From Colimorpha sp045598945 (GTDB taxonomy: Bacteria > Bacteroidota > Bacteroidia > Bacteroidales > P3), in NCBI GenBank assembly GCA_045598945.1, contig JAZRVD010000137.1, forward strand, positions 1-64,000: DNA of 64,000 bases. The letters run 5' to 3'. Below are positions 10,671 through 19,284 of the stretch, piece after piece (the stretch's first letter is position 1; the number at the start of each line of letters is the position of its first letter). The position numbers and the translations under genes were made by a program. The notes under the pieces were generated by a model. That model was not told where the DNA came from. It saw only the letters and a list, made by a program, of their open reading frames with translations, and made no database searches.

Positions 10671-11570
10671 CTATTTGTCTTGGATATAGCCGAAGCTGCG
10701 AAGGGCTTGGTCGTTGTTGCGCCAATCTTTCAGCACCTTGACGAAGATATTTAAGAAGCAGCGCTTGCCGGTGAAGGCTTCTATATCCTTGCGAGCCTCT
10801 ATGCCTATCTTCTTTATGCTCTTGCCCTGATGGCCTATCAAGATGGCTTTCTGCGACTCGCGCTCGGCATATATCACCGCATTGATGTTGTCTATACCGT
10901 CTTTTTCCTCGTAGCTTTCTATACGCACCTCGCACGAATAGGGTATCTCCTGCTGATAGTAGAGCAAGAGTTTCTCGCGTATTATCTCGCTGACAAAGAA
11001 ACGCATAGAGCGGTCTGTCAGCTCGTCCTCAGGATAGTATGGCGGATTTTCCGGCAGGAAGTGAATGATGGCGTCGAAGATGGAATCTACATTGAAACGA
11101 TTAAGCGCAGATGTGGGGATAACCACAGCACGAGGTATCTGAACCTGCCAATACTTGATCTTATCAGCGACCTCCTGCTGTGAGCTAAGGTCTATCTTGT
11201 TGATGACCAAGATAACCGGTATGTTGCTATCTATCACCTTACGTAGCACCTCCTGATTTTTGAAGGTCTCGCCAACTTCTGTAACGAGTAGGAATACATC
11301 GGCATCTTGCAGCGCACCGCCAACAAAATCCATCATGCTCTCATGCAGCTTATAATGCGGATTGACAATGCCAGGCGTGTCGGTATACACTATCTGAAAG
11401 CTGTCGTCGGTGTTGGGGATTGTGCCGCCCACTATGCCCATGATGCGATGACGCGTAGTCTGCGCCTTGGATGTAATAATAGAGAGACGCTCGCCAACAA
11501 GGACATTCATCAACGTGGACTTGCCTACGTTGGGATTGCCGATGATATTAACAAAACCAGCCTTGTACAC
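10671..11570 (-). CDS. era: GTPase Era
   Basis: Essential GTP-binding protein that helps 16S rRNA maturation and 30S assembly. The 299-residue product has the full G-motif set: GNPNVGKS (residues 11-18), DTPGI, NKID and TSAL. The C-terminal KH RNA-binding domain is present with GHQGKSIKKIG. Length is normal for the family. The start is GTG at 11570, directly before TAC AAG GCT; no better upstream start is available. It lies 12 bp after an exported protein on the same strand and is probably co-transcribed with it. Confidence 0.97.
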   Translation of the reverse strand: MYKAGFVNIIGNPNVGKSTLMNVLVGERLSIITSKAQTTRHRIMGIVGGTIPNTDDSFQIVYTDTPGIVNPHYKLHESMMDFVGGALQDADVFLLVTEVGETFKNQEVLRKVIDSNIPVILVINKIDLSSQQEVADKIKYWQVQIPRAVVIPTSALNRFNVDSIFDAIIHFLPENPPYYPEDELTDRSMRFFVSEIIREKLLLYYQQEIPYSCEVRIESYEEKDGIDNINAVIYAERESQKAILIGHQGKSIKKIGIEARKDIEAFTGKRCFLNIFVKVLKDWRNNDQALRSFGYIQDK

Positions 11571-11582
11571 AGCGACAAACTA

Positions 11583-12365
11583 TTAGAAATACTTTATTTC
11601 GCGTTCTATAATAGTCTGAGCCTCAGGATTGTTGTCAACCATCAAATACTCGGTCTTCTGAATCCAGTTGTTGTTGTTATCATAGAGATAGCGGAAGAGG
11701 GATATGGATATTTCGGTTTCTGGCTCGCTGTAATCGTAAGTAGTCATCGTTACAGGATTGTGATGCTCGTCATATTCATAACGTGTCTCTCTGATTTTCG
11801 TACCTTTGCGGTCGAAGGTTACCGTTTTGACCATGTTGCCAGAATGGGCGTAGGCATACACCTCACGACGAAAGACATTGCCAGAGGCGTCGGTAAAAGC
11901 GCGCTCGCTGACGCGTGCATTGTCGTCGTATTTAATCATCGTTCGAGTCTCTATCTGACGCTCGGCATCTTCAACATACACCTCGGTGAGAAAGAACTGC
12001 TTGTCGTAGACATAGTATGTACGACCGATGATATTCTCTTTGTCGTCGACAACATGCTCAAGGGTGGTAACGCCGAAGCCGTCGTGCTTGTAGCGAGAGC
12101 GGAACAGCACATCCTCTTCTGGCGAGATATACGACATACTTTTGCGCTGACCGTTTTTCATATACTCAGTCTCTACACGCTCAAGGATATCGCCACGCAC
12201 AAGAGTAGGCTTGCCCTCGTCTAACGCCTCGTACTGAATGGTGGTAATATACTTCACGTTGCCACGCAGCCCGTCAAGTTTAACCTCTGGAGCGACACGC
12301 TGAGCAGAAAGGGAGACAAAAAAAGATGTCAACAACAGAGCGGAAATAAAATACTTTGCGTTCAT
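11583..12365 (-). CDS. Exported protein of unknown function with YD-like repeats
   Basis: A 260-residue protein with a signal peptide (MNAKYFISALLLTSFFVSLSAQ, cleavage likely at SA-Q). The mature part has repeated strands of the type YKHDGFG, IKYDDNARVSER, YAYAHSGN, YEYDEHHN and YLYDNNNNW, the pattern of YD/RHS-like beta hairpins found in many small Bacteroidota envelope proteins. Probably periplasmic or surface exposed. It is the first gene of a unit with era; a TACTTTTGA box at 12430-12438 lies divergent from the symporter promoter. Confidence 0.75.
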   Translation of the reverse strand: MNAKYFISALLLTSFFVSLSAQRVAPEVKLDGLRGNVKYITTIQYEALDEGKPTLVRGDILERVETEYMKNGQRKSMSYISPEEDVLFRSRYKHDGFGVTTLEHVVDDKENIIGRTYYVYDKQFFLTEVYVEDAERQIETRTMIKYDDNARVSERAFTDASGNVFRREVYAYAHSGNMVKTVTFDRKGTKIRETRYEYDEHHNPVTMTTYDYSEPETEISISLFRYLYDNNNNWIQKTEYLMVDNNPEAQTIIEREIKYF

Positions 12366-12429
12366 AAATATCTAATAATAAACAACGTACCGCACTTTCA
12401 CGGCGCGTAAAAGGTGTAACAAAATTTGT

Positions 12430-12438
12430 TCAAAAGTA
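12430..12438 (-). promoter_or_regulatory. -7 box for the exported protein-era unit
   Basis: The minus strand reads TACTTTTGA, one base off TAnnTTTGC, 65 bp upstream of the start. It sits back to back with the plus-strand symporter promoter at 12468-12498. Confidence 0.4.
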
Positions 12439-12467
12439 CAAAAAAAAAAGATATCATTTTTCTAAAA

Positions 12468-12498
12468 TTGCAAAGTTGCATTTTTTTCTTACATTTGC
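12468..12498 (+). promoter_or_regulatory. Promoter of the sodium:solute symporter gene
   Basis: TTG at 12468-12470 and TACATTTGC at 12490-12498 are separated by 19 bp, which fits the Bacteroidota -33/-7 architecture. The start codon used in this annotation (12516) lies 18 bp downstream, which excludes the longer reading frame beginning at 12426. Confidence 0.65.
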
Positions 12499-12515
12499 AC
12501 GCAAATTTATACAGT

Positions 12516-14000
12516 ATGGAGAAAACAATATTGATATGTTTTGCCGCATATACGGTACTGCTTTTTGTGGTGATGTGGCTGACGCAGCGCGGCACCAGGC
12601 ATGCTACGCTGCAAGACAACGACGCCTTCTTTCGTGGCGAGCGCAAATCGCCATGGCCTATAGTGGCTTACGGCATGATAGGCGCATCGCTTTCGGGCGT
12701 TACCTTCATGTCGGTACCTGGCGGCGTATATAGCGGACAGTTCACCTATCTGCCATTAGTCTTAGGATACGTTATAGGCTATGTTGTGATAGCCTTCGTC
12801 CTGCTGCCGCTCTACTACAAGCTCAAGCTCACGTCCATATACACCTATCTCGACCAGCGTTTTGGGTCGCGAAGCGAGAAGACAGGCACAATATTCTTTA
12901 TCATATCGCGACTGTTAGGCTCGGCATTAAGGATGTATCTCGTAGTATTTATACTGTACGAGTTTGTGTTCCAGTCGTGGGGCATAGACTTCTGGGTGCC
13001 AGCGGTGGTATTTATAGCCATCATACTGATATACACCTTTCAGGGCGGTCTCAAGACAGTGGTATGGACCGACACCTTGCAGACCACCTTTCTACTTCTG
13101 GCGGCCATCATCACCGTTGTGGCCATCACCAAAGAGCTAAACCTGCCTTTTGGCAGACTCATTGCCGAAGCCAGCGATGCCGGGCTGACCAACATGTTCG
13201 ACACCGACGTTACGCACCCTAAATACTATTGGAAGCAAATTATCAGCGGTGCCTTTATCACCATCACCATGACGGGCCTCGACCAAGACATGATGCAAAA
13301 AAACCTCACCTGCAAAACGTTGCGCGACGCGCAGAAGAACGTGCTCTCGGCAAGTTTCCTGTACATCATAGTCAACGTGCTGTTTCTATGCCTTGGCGCC
13401 GCATTGGTACTATATGCACAAAAGACAGGCTTTGAGCTGCCAGTAAACGAGGCCAGCGCCGTGGTAGGCGACAAGATATTCCCATCCATCGCCTTTGCCC
13501 TAAGCCCTCTGACGGCTGTAATCTTTGTATTAGGAATGGTGGCGGCAGGCTATTCGAGCGCCGACGGCACACTTACAGCCCTCACCACCACTACATGCTA
13601 CAACTTCTTAAGCTTTGAGAAAAAAGCCGACGATATAAGACGCCAGACACGCATACGCCGCTGGGTGCATGTAGGCTACGCCTTGCTATACCTGCTTGTG
13701 ATAATAGTGTTCCGTCCCTTCCACACGCAATCGCTGATAGACACGCTTTTCGACGTGGCAAGCTTCACCTACGGTCCATTGCTTGGACTGTTTGCCTTTG
13801 GACTATTCACACACCGGACAGTCAACGACAAGCTGGTGCCATTGATAGCCATCCTATGCCCGATAATATGCTACATTCTCAAGCTGTATGGTCCCACATG
13901 GTTTGGCGGATACCATTTTGGCTTTGAGCTGCTGCTCATCAACGGCATGCTGTCATACATAGGGCTACTTGCCATCAGCAGCAAAAACACGCAGGATTAG
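12516..14000 (+). CDS. Sodium:solute symporter (SSS family)
   Basis: Inner-membrane transporter of about 494 residues that would use a sodium gradient to import a small solute; the substrate cannot be told. Hydrophobic segments span nearly the whole length, beginning with ILICFAAYTVLLFVVMWL. Family-like stretches are FFRGERKSPWPIVAYGMIGASLSG near the N-terminus, LTSIYTYLDQRFG, FQGGLKTVVWTDTLQT and GYSSADGTLTALTTT. The frame is open 30 codons further upstream, but those codons lie before the promoter, so the ATG at 12516 is chosen. The gene converges on a helicase gene with a 4-bp overlap of their ends. Confidence 0.93.
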   Translation: MEKTILICFAAYTVLLFVVMWLTQRGTRHATLQDNDAFFRGERKSPWPIVAYGMIGASLSGVTFMSVPGGVYSGQFTYLPLVLGYVIGYVVIAFVLLPLYYKLKLTSIYTYLDQRFGSRSEKTGTIFFIISRLLGSALRMYLVVFILYEFVFQSWGIDFWVPAVVFIAIILIYTFQGGLKTVVWTDTLQTTFLLLAAIITVVAITKELNLPFGRLIAEASDAGLTNMFDTDVTHPKYYWKQIISGAFITITMTGLDQDMMQKNLTCKTLRDAQKNVLSASFLYIIVNVLFLCLGAALVLYAQKTGFELPVNEASAVVGDKIFPSIAFALSPLTAVIFVLGMVAAGYSSADGTLTALTTTTCYNFLSFEKKADDIRRQTRIRRWVHVGYALLYLLVIIVFRPFHTQSLIDTLFDVASFTYGPLLGLFAFGLFTHRTVNDKLVPLIAILCPIICYILKLYGPTWFGGYHFGFELLLINGMLSYIGLLAISSKNTQD

Positions 14001-15460
14001 TCGTCGTCGGGCATAACGTCCTCGAAAAACTTATCGTCAAACCCCAACAGGTATACGCGTGCGGTAGCACGCGTAAGGGCGGTATACAGCCATCGCAGGT
14101 ACTCGCGCGTGAGCATGTCGTCGACAAAATAGCCTTGGTCGACAAATATAGTGTTCCATTGTCCGCCCTGAGTCTTATGGCATGTCAAGGCGTAGGAGTA
14201 TTTCACCTGCAAAGCGTTGTAATACGGATTTTTATGCAGTTCACGCAAGCGGTCGCGCTTGAGCGGTATGTCGGCATAGTCCTCCATCACCGCATCGTAC
14301 AGCTTCTTAGACTCTTCGGGTGTCAGCGACGCCGAGAGACTGTGCAGAGTGTCGAGCATCAGCAGGCAATCCAGCTGCGGCTCGTCGGGATAGTCGACAA
14401 AACGCACCGTAGCGTCGACAAAGCGAAAGCCATACAACTCAATGAAGCGGCGAATGCGCTGTATCTCTATAATATCGCCATTGGCGATAAAGCCCATCTT
14501 GGAGTCCTCCTCGTGGTAGTAATAGTTGTTTTTCACCACCATCAGATAGTCGCCAGAGCTTATCTCCTCCTCCCTATACAGCAGTCGGTTGCGTATAGCC
14601 TGATTGTAGAGGTTGGCACGCTTGTTGCTGCGACACACCACAGCCACATTCTCAATACCGTTGCGGCTATACTCAGCATTGAGAGCCTCCTCCATATCGG
14701 CACCGTTTAGGCGTACAATGTCGGCATAGCCTGCCGTCTCGAACAACGGCATCTGCACCTCGTCGTAGGCCTCCATCATCTCTATCTGGTTACGCAGCTG
14801 AGTAGCATTGTATAGCACACCCGACGCGCGTTGCTGGCGCACCACGTCGGTAAGCTCACAGTCAAAAAGTTTTACATCAGCTACAGATGCGAGGAAGTCG
14901 TTGTCAAGAGCAGGGCTTTCGTCGCAGCCCACTGGCGGCAGCTGCGCTGTGTCGCCAATAAGCATCAGGCGGCAGTGGCTGCCACTACGCACATAAAACA
15001 AAAGGTCTTCGAGCAGGCTGCGTGAGGTCTCGCCCAGACCTGCATCAATCATAGAGGCCTCGTCGACGATAAATAGCGTATACTTATGTTTGTTGTTAGC
15101 CAGCACGGTATGCATCACGCCGTTGGCATCGACGACGGTGGAATATATCTTTTTATGGATAGTATATGCCACCTGTCCCGAATAGTTGGACAACACCTTG
15201 GCGGCACGACCAGTAGGAGCCAACAGCACGGTGTGTATAGACAGCTCCGGCGCCGTCTGTATCAAGGCGCTCACCAACGAAGTCTTGCCAGTGCCAGCAT
15301 AGCCGCGCAAGACAGCCGTAGACGAAGGGTCGTCGTCGTAGAGGAATTGCACAATGGTGTGGCACGCCTTGCGCTGACACGGCGTAGGAATGTGCGGAAA
15401 AAAGCTGAAGATAGAATCTTCAACCTGTTGTAGTATTTCGTCAGAATAATCTGATGACAT
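13997..15460 (-). CDS. RecD-like ATP-dependent DNA helicase / AAA ATPase
   Basis: A 487-residue superfamily 1B-type helicase. Walker A is RGYAGTGKTSLV near residue 60, Walker B-like FIVDEASMID follows, then the motif LIGDTAQLPPVG and the C-terminal motif YALTCHKTQGGQWNTIFVD with LYTALTRA, the RecD/UvrD C-terminal fold. It lacks the extra N-terminal region of RecD2, so it is a short stand-alone form common in Bacteroidota. It probably acts in DNA repair or recombination. The stop overlaps the convergent symporter stop by 4 bp. Confidence 0.9.
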   Translation of the reverse strand: MSSDYSDEILQQVEDSIFSFFPHIPTPCQRKACHTIVQFLYDDDPSSTAVLRGYAGTGKTSLVSALIQTAPELSIHTVLLAPTGRAAKVLSNYSGQVAYTIHKKIYSTVVDANGVMHTVLANNKHKYTLFIVDEASMIDAGLGETSRSLLEDLLFYVRSGSHCRLMLIGDTAQLPPVGCDESPALDNDFLASVADVKLFDCELTDVVRQQRASGVLYNATQLRNQIEMMEAYDEVQMPLFETAGYADIVRLNGADMEEALNAEYSRNGIENVAVVCRSNKRANLYNQAIRNRLLYREEEISSGDYLMVVKNNYYYHEEDSKMGFIANGDIIEIQRIRRFIELYGFRFVDATVRFVDYPDEPQLDCLLMLDTLHSLSASLTPEESKKLYDAVMEDYADIPLKRDRLRELHKNPYYNALQVKYSYALTCHKTQGGQWNTIFVDQGYFVDDMLTREYLRWLYTALTRATARVYLLGFDDKFFEDVMPDDD

Positions 15461-15472
15461 AGGGAAAGATTG

Positions 15473-15507
15473 AAAAAGGAGGCCTGTAAAAGAATCAGGT
15501 CTCCTTT
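15473..15507 (-). terminator. Intrinsic terminator after secG
   Basis: GGAGGCCTG and CAGGTCTCC form a stem with one G-T pair, extended by flanking A and T tracts (AAAAAGG/CTCCTTT). It lies between the secG stop and the helicase start, both on the minus strand, so it should separate the two genes. Confidence 0.7.
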
Positions 15508-15543
15508 CATTTTATATCGCTTGCACCATAAGTGCAAAATACA

Positions 15544-15891
15544 TTATTCAGCAGTTTCTGTCTGAGCCTCTACAGGTACTTCGGCAGCAGGGACGGCAGT
15601 CTGATTGGACTGTACTGGAGTGATATTGTTGATGTTCACTTCACTCTGCACGGTCTCTTCCTCAACAGAGCGAGGTATAGACATGGTAGCCACTAAGCTA
15701 AGAACGATAAGGATAGCGGCAAGCCACCAAGTAGACTTCTCAAGAAAGTCAGCAGTCTTGCGAACACCCATATACTGATTTTGCGCTGTAAAGTTGGCTG
15801 CTAATCCACCACCTTTGGAGTTTTGAACAAGAACAATGATGGCAAGCAACACACACACCACCAAGATAAGAATTGTAACAAATAAGTACAT
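15544..15891 (-). CDS. secG: Preprotein translocase subunit SecG
   Basis: Small inner-membrane partner of SecYE in protein export. The 115-residue protein has two transmembrane helices (about residues 2-21 and 56-72) joined by the conserved loop VLVQNSKGGGLAANF. The C-terminal tail is acidic and Gln/Thr/Ala-rich, which is usual in Bacteroidota. It follows a conserved helical protein gene on the same strand with a 73-bp gap. Confidence 0.95.
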   Translation of the reverse strand: MYLFVTILILVVCVLLAIIVLVQNSKGGGLAANFTAQNQYMGVRKTADFLEKSTWWLAAILIVLSLVATMSIPRSVEEETVQSEVNINNITPVQSNQTAVPAAEVPVEAQTETAE

Positions 15892-15964
15892 ATTATTAAT
15901 TTATAAATATTAAACAGAGTTTTTTTCTTTGAACGACCATACCTATCAATTGATGCACAGCGAC

Positions 15965-16555
15965 TTACAATCGTGTTTTCAGTTCATCAATTCGAGACGC
16001 AAAAGTACTACTTTTTTCGGGATATTTCAAAATTAATTTTTCATACACCTCTATAGCCTTTGCAATCTTACCCTGTTTTTCAAACACAATAGCAAGAGTT
16101 TCAGTGGGAAGGGAGATATCTGTGCTAACGCTCTTTTTAGCCAGCACCTCTACGCTCTCTTCATCGACCACATCGTCGTCTTCAGGCTCCAGCATGCCAG
16201 CTTCAAGGAAATTGGAGAGGATGACGCTCTTGGGAGCTGTCTTGAAAGAAGGCTCTTGATAGTCGTTGATTTCTTTCATCACATCGAACGCTTCCATCTT
16301 TTCCTCATAACACTTTGCCTGAGTCCTGATCTTCTGCAACAGATTCTTGTTGTTGAGAATCAACGACGCCACGCCTTCCTGCTGCTTGTCGCAATTATCC
16401 TTATCCCATACCATAGCACCAGAGAGCCACAACATTTGCAACGGAGCACAATAAGGATATTGCGCAACAGCCTTCTTCACCTCATTCCACTCCATCTGTG
16501 TACTCTCGTAAGGTCTCATCAATAGATTTAGAAATTGTTTTGTATTCATTGACAC
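15965..16555 (-). CDS. Conserved helical protein with a TPR-like C-terminus
   Basis: A 196-residue cytoplasmic protein without signal peptide. It ends in a helical hairpin of tetratricopeptide type (TLAIVFEKQGKIAKAIEVYEKLILKYPEKS), suggesting protein-protein contact. The middle has an acidic linker (EPEDDDVVDEESVEV). It lies upstream of secG and is probably co-transcribed from a TACCTTTGC box at 16592-16600. Its exact function is unknown to me. Confidence 0.8.
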   Translation of the reverse strand: MSMNTKQFLNLLMRPYESTQMEWNEVKKAVAQYPYCAPLQMLWLSGAMVWDKDNCDKQQEGVASLILNNKNLLQKIRTQAKCYEEKMEAFDVMKEINDYQEPSFKTAPKSVILSNFLEAGMLEPEDDDVVDEESVEVLAKKSVSTDISLPTETLAIVFEKQGKIAKAIEVYEKLILKYPEKSSTFASRIDELKTRL

Positions 16556-16591
16556 AAAAAATGATATTTATCGACATGAAAATTTCATTTT

Positions 16592-16600
16592 GCAAAGGTA
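16592..16600 (-). promoter_or_regulatory. -7 box for the TPR-like protein and secG
   Basis: The minus strand reads TACCTTTGC, an exact consensus match, 37 bp before the start at 16555. Confidence 0.6.
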
Positions 16601-16704
16601 CATTTTTTTTTCAACAATCTATATGTTAATTTATTTATACCACTTATTTTATTGAATTACAGGGTAAACAAGCACATTTCATCAAAAATAAAAAGTTTTT
16701 TTTA

Positions 16705-16734
16705 TTGTGTTTTGCATTTTTTTTGTACTTTTGC
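16705..16734 (+). promoter_or_regulatory. Promoter of rpmH
   Basis: TACTTTTGC at 16726-16734 matches the -7 consensus. TTG at 16705-16707 lies 18 bp before it and may be the -33 element. The rpmH start follows 21 bp downstream. Confidence 0.65.
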
Positions 16735-16755
16735 AATTCCAAAATTTGAGTAAAA

Positions 16756-16902
16756 ATGAAGAGAACATTCCAACCATCACGCAGAAAAAGAGTTAATAAG
16801 CACGGTTTCCGCGAAAGAATGAGCACCGCCAACGGCCGCAAAGTTCTTGCCGCTCGTCGCAAAAAAGGCAGAAAAAAACTCACCGTCTCTGACGAACGTT
16901 AA
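16756..16902 (+). CDS. rpmH: 50S ribosomal protein L34
   Basis: A 48-residue basic protein, MKRTFQPSRRKRVNKHG... ending KKLTVSDER, with the diagnostic L34 stretches TFQPS and RMSTANGRKVLAARRKKGR. It is a component of the large ribosomal subunit. It has its own promoter and is followed by an intrinsic terminator, so it is probably monocistronic. The usual partners rnpA and dnaA are not next to it. Confidence 0.98.
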   Translation: MKRTFQPSRRKRVNKHGFRERMSTANGRKVLAARRKKGRKKLTVSDER

Positions 16903-16942
16903 TGCCGCTCTTTTCACAAGCATCATCGACATGTATCGATGC

Positions 16943-16979
16943 AAAAAGAAGTGTTGTGGAGTCACAGTACTTCTTTTTT
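16943..16979 (+). terminator. Intrinsic terminator after rpmH
   Basis: AAAAAGAAGT and ACTTCTTTTT form a 10-bp stem around a 16-base loop, ending in a T tract, 40 bp past the rpmH stop. Confidence 0.75.
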
Positions 16980-17036
16980 CTTTTACACCCTTTATTTTAG
17001 TACCCATAGCATAGCAGCTATACAATTATCAGCCCC

Positions 17037-18455
17037 ATGCGAAACAAGAAACCGCTTCCCATTCTCGAAGAGATAGAGATAATAGACGCTGGCGCCGAAG
17101 GCAAAGCGATAGCCAAAGTAGACGGCATGGTAGTCTTTGTGCCTTTCGCCGTACCCGGCGACATAGTAGACATTCAACTTATAAAAAAGAAGAAGAGCTA
17201 TGCCGATGGCAAAGTTGTAGCGCTACGACGTCCGTCGCCGCTACGCGTCGAAGCACAGTGTCCGCACTTTGGTATATGCGGCGGTTGCAAATGGCAGACC
17301 ATGAAATATGAGGAGCAGCTGAGATACAAAGAGAAACAGGTGCGCGACAACCTCGAACGGTTAGGGCAGGTAGACACCTCGCTGATGGCGCCTATCTGCG
17401 GGTCGCAAGAGATATTCTATTACCGCAACAAGCTGGAACACACCTCCTCGTCGCGAGAATGGAAGACAGACCCACGGTCTGCCGAGGAGTCGGTGCCAGA
17501 ATGGGGCGCGCTGGGCTTTCACATCCCTACCCTCTTCGACAAGGTGCTAAACATAGAACACTGCGCCCTTCAGCAAGAGCCGTCCAACGCCATCCGCCTC
17601 GCACTGCGCGACTACGCCCAGCAGCACAGCCTCGCATGCTACGACATACGCAACCACACCGGTTTTCTGCGCAACGTGATGATACGCTGCAGCAGCACGG
17701 GACAGTGGATGGTAGTAGTGGTCGTAGCCGAAAAGAACGAAGAGCTGTTTCCAATGCTCGACTACCTGCGCCAGCAGTTTCCACAGATCACCTCGCTGCA
17801 ATACATCGTCAACAGCAAGTTCAACGACTCTTATTCCGACCTTGAGGTTACGCCATACTACGGCATCGACCACATAGAGGAGCAGATGAAAGGCTACAAC
17901 GGCCGTCCCGACCTGCATTTCAAAATCAATCCCAAGTCGTTCTACCAGACCAACTCGGCACAGGCGCAACGCTTATACAGCTTCGTTGCCGACTTTGCCG
18001 AACTAACAGGCAACGAAACCGTCTACGACCTCTACACCGGCACAGGCACCATAGCCCTTTTCCTCGCTTCGATGTGCCAGAAAGTGGTAGGTATAGAATA
18101 TGTAGAAGAGGCCATTGCCGACGCCAAAGAGAATGCCATACACAACGGCTTCGACAACACCGTGTTCTACGCTGGCGACATGGCAAAGGTGCTCACGCCC
18201 GAATTTGTAGCACAAAACGGCAGACCAGAGGTGGTAATCACCGACCCGCCGCGCGCAGGCATGCACCAAAAGGTTATCGACCAGCTGCTACTGATGGAGC
18301 CACGCAAGATAGTCTACGTCAGCTGCAACCCAGCCACCCAGGCACGCGACCTACAGCTGCTGGCGGAGAAGTACAAGGTGTGCCGTATACAGCCGGTAGA
18401 CATGTTCCCCCACACCCAGCATGTAGAAAACGTGGCAGAGCTGGTACTAAGATAG
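17037..18455 (+). CDS. rlmD: 23S rRNA (uracil-5-)-methyltransferase, RlmD/RumA type
   Basis: S-adenosylmethionine-dependent enzyme that methylates C5 of a uridine in 23S rRNA. The 472-residue protein begins with a TRAM RNA-binding domain (residues 10-60), then a cysteine set typical for a 4Fe-4S cluster (Cys75, Cys81, Cys84 in CPHFGICGGC, with a later Cys). The methyltransferase domain has YDLYTGTGTIALFLA, TDPPRAGMH and the catalytic cysteine in YVSCNPATQARDL. Bacteroidota carry several paralogues of this family, so the exact target uridine (RlmD or RlmCD type) is not certain. A perfect terminator follows. Confidence 0.9.
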   Translation: MRNKKPLPILEEIEIIDAGAEGKAIAKVDGMVVFVPFAVPGDIVDIQLIKKKKSYADGKVVALRRPSPLRVEAQCPHFGICGGCKWQTMKYEEQLRYKEKQVRDNLERLGQVDTSLMAPICGSQEIFYYRNKLEHTSSSREWKTDPRSAEESVPEWGALGFHIPTLFDKVLNIEHCALQQEPSNAIRLALRDYAQQHSLACYDIRNHTGFLRNVMIRCSSTGQWMVVVVVAEKNEELFPMLDYLRQQFPQITSLQYIVNSKFNDSYSDLEVTPYYGIDHIEEQMKGYNGRPDLHFKINPKSFYQTNSAQAQRLYSFVADFAELTGNETVYDLYTGTGTIALFLASMCQKVVGIEYVEEAIADAKENAIHNGFDNTVFYAGDMAKVLTPEFVAQNGRPEVVITDPPRAGMHQKVIDQLLLMEPRKIVYVSCNPATQARDLQLLAEKYKVCRIQPVDMFPHTQHVENVAELVLR

Positions 18456-18476
18456 CAACACGGCAAATACATATAT

Positions 18477-18511
18477 ACAGCAATCCCACCCAAGACAGGT
18501 GGGATTGCTGT
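18477..18511. terminator. Terminator between the rRNA methyltransferase and the next minus-strand gene
   Basis: ACAGCAATCCCACC and GGTGGGATTGCTGT are a perfect 14-bp stem around a 7-base loop. It can serve the rlmD gene on the plus strand and also the minus-strand gene that ends at 18519. Confidence 0.75.
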
Positions 18512-18518
18512 TTCGTTA

Positions 18519-18881
18519 TTAGATGTCTCTATGCGAGAGGGCGAGGCCTAACTGACCGAGCAGCGAAGCCCACAACTCCTTTTTAGCTGGGTCGATAGTC
18601 AAATCATACTTTGGCAACCTACCTCTATACCTATAATATACCTTGCGCGAAGACATCTCCACCACCACGCCATCCTTTAACGGCTCGCCATTGAAGAGAA
18701 CGTCACCCATCAACACAGCCTTATCCGTATTCAAAAGGTGCAACTCCCTAAGATAAAAAAGTGTTATGCCAGCAGTACCTCTAAGGTTGACACAATGAAA
18801 CAAATAGTCAGTCTTATACGGAGCTATCAATGAGTCGGCGGCACGCTTGTCAAACTCCACACCCTGCTGTATTATCTCCAT
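18519..18881 (-). CDS. Small protein of unknown function
   Basis: A 120-residue soluble protein beginning MEIIQQGVEFDKRAADSLI and containing a basic, tyrosine-rich stretch (SRKVYYRYRGRLPKYDLTID) before a helical end. There is no signal peptide or membrane segment. I do not recognise the family. The codon pattern is ordinary for the window and it ends just before a strong terminator, which supports a real gene. Confidence 0.6.
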   Translation of the reverse strand: MEIIQQGVEFDKRAADSLIAPYKTDYLFHCVNLRGTAGITLFYLRELHLLNTDKAVLMGDVLFNGEPLKDGVVVEMSSRKVYYRYRGRLPKYDLTIDPAKKELWASLLGQLGLALSHRDI

Positions 18882-18929
18882 ATTCTACTTTCGCCCACTT
18901 TGACTCGGCAGCCCCTCCATTTGATTTTT

Positions 18930-19061
18930 CTATGCTCTAATAGTAGCGTTATGTACTCTGGCGTATGTTGCACCGTCAATCTCATTTAGAGTCTCGTTTA
19001 TGGCGTGCCTTATCCTCACGCTAAATTCTTGCTCTGTCAATCTTATCACTTTGTTTCCCAT
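18930..19061 (-). CDS. Short basic protein, 43 residues
   Basis: A short frame, ATG to TAG, encoding MGNKVIRLTEQEFSVRI and then RHAINETLNEIDGATYA and a short basic end. The start KVIRLTExxF followed by an amphipathic helix with ...INETLNEI resembles the many tiny NKxIRLTExxLxxxIxESVxxxL proteins of Bacteroidota, whose role is unknown; phage and mobile regions often carry them. It lies in the otherwise empty 400-bp gap before lpxK. It could be a remnant. Confidence 0.55.
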   Translation of the reverse strand: MGNKVIRLTEQEFSVRIRHAINETLNEIDGATYARVHNATIRA

Positions 19062-19215
19062 AAAAATATATTTTATTGATTTTTATTATTAATATTACAA
19101 GACTTGATAGGAGAAAAACATTCTCGCATCATCCATTTTCCAAGGCAACGGCAAAGAAAAATACTACAGAATATCAACAAATAGGCAGAAGATATAATAA
19201 TCTGTATTATTGGAA

Positions 19216-19248
19216 TTTGCAAAAATAGATAAAATTGTGTACCTTTGC
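19216..19248 (+). promoter_or_regulatory. Promoter of lpxK
   Basis: TTTG at 19216-19219 and TACCTTTGC at 19240-19248 are 20 bp apart, a good match to the Bacteroidota -33/-7 promoter. The lpxK start is 36 bp downstream. Confidence 0.7.
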
Positions 19249-19284
19249 AACGACTTGTTTTTTAGATAATATTATTAGAGTTTT

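Noticed and set aside
12426..12515. A 30-codon N-terminal extension of the symporter
   Set aside because: It lies across and upstream of the TACATTTGC promoter box and adds residues not found in the family.
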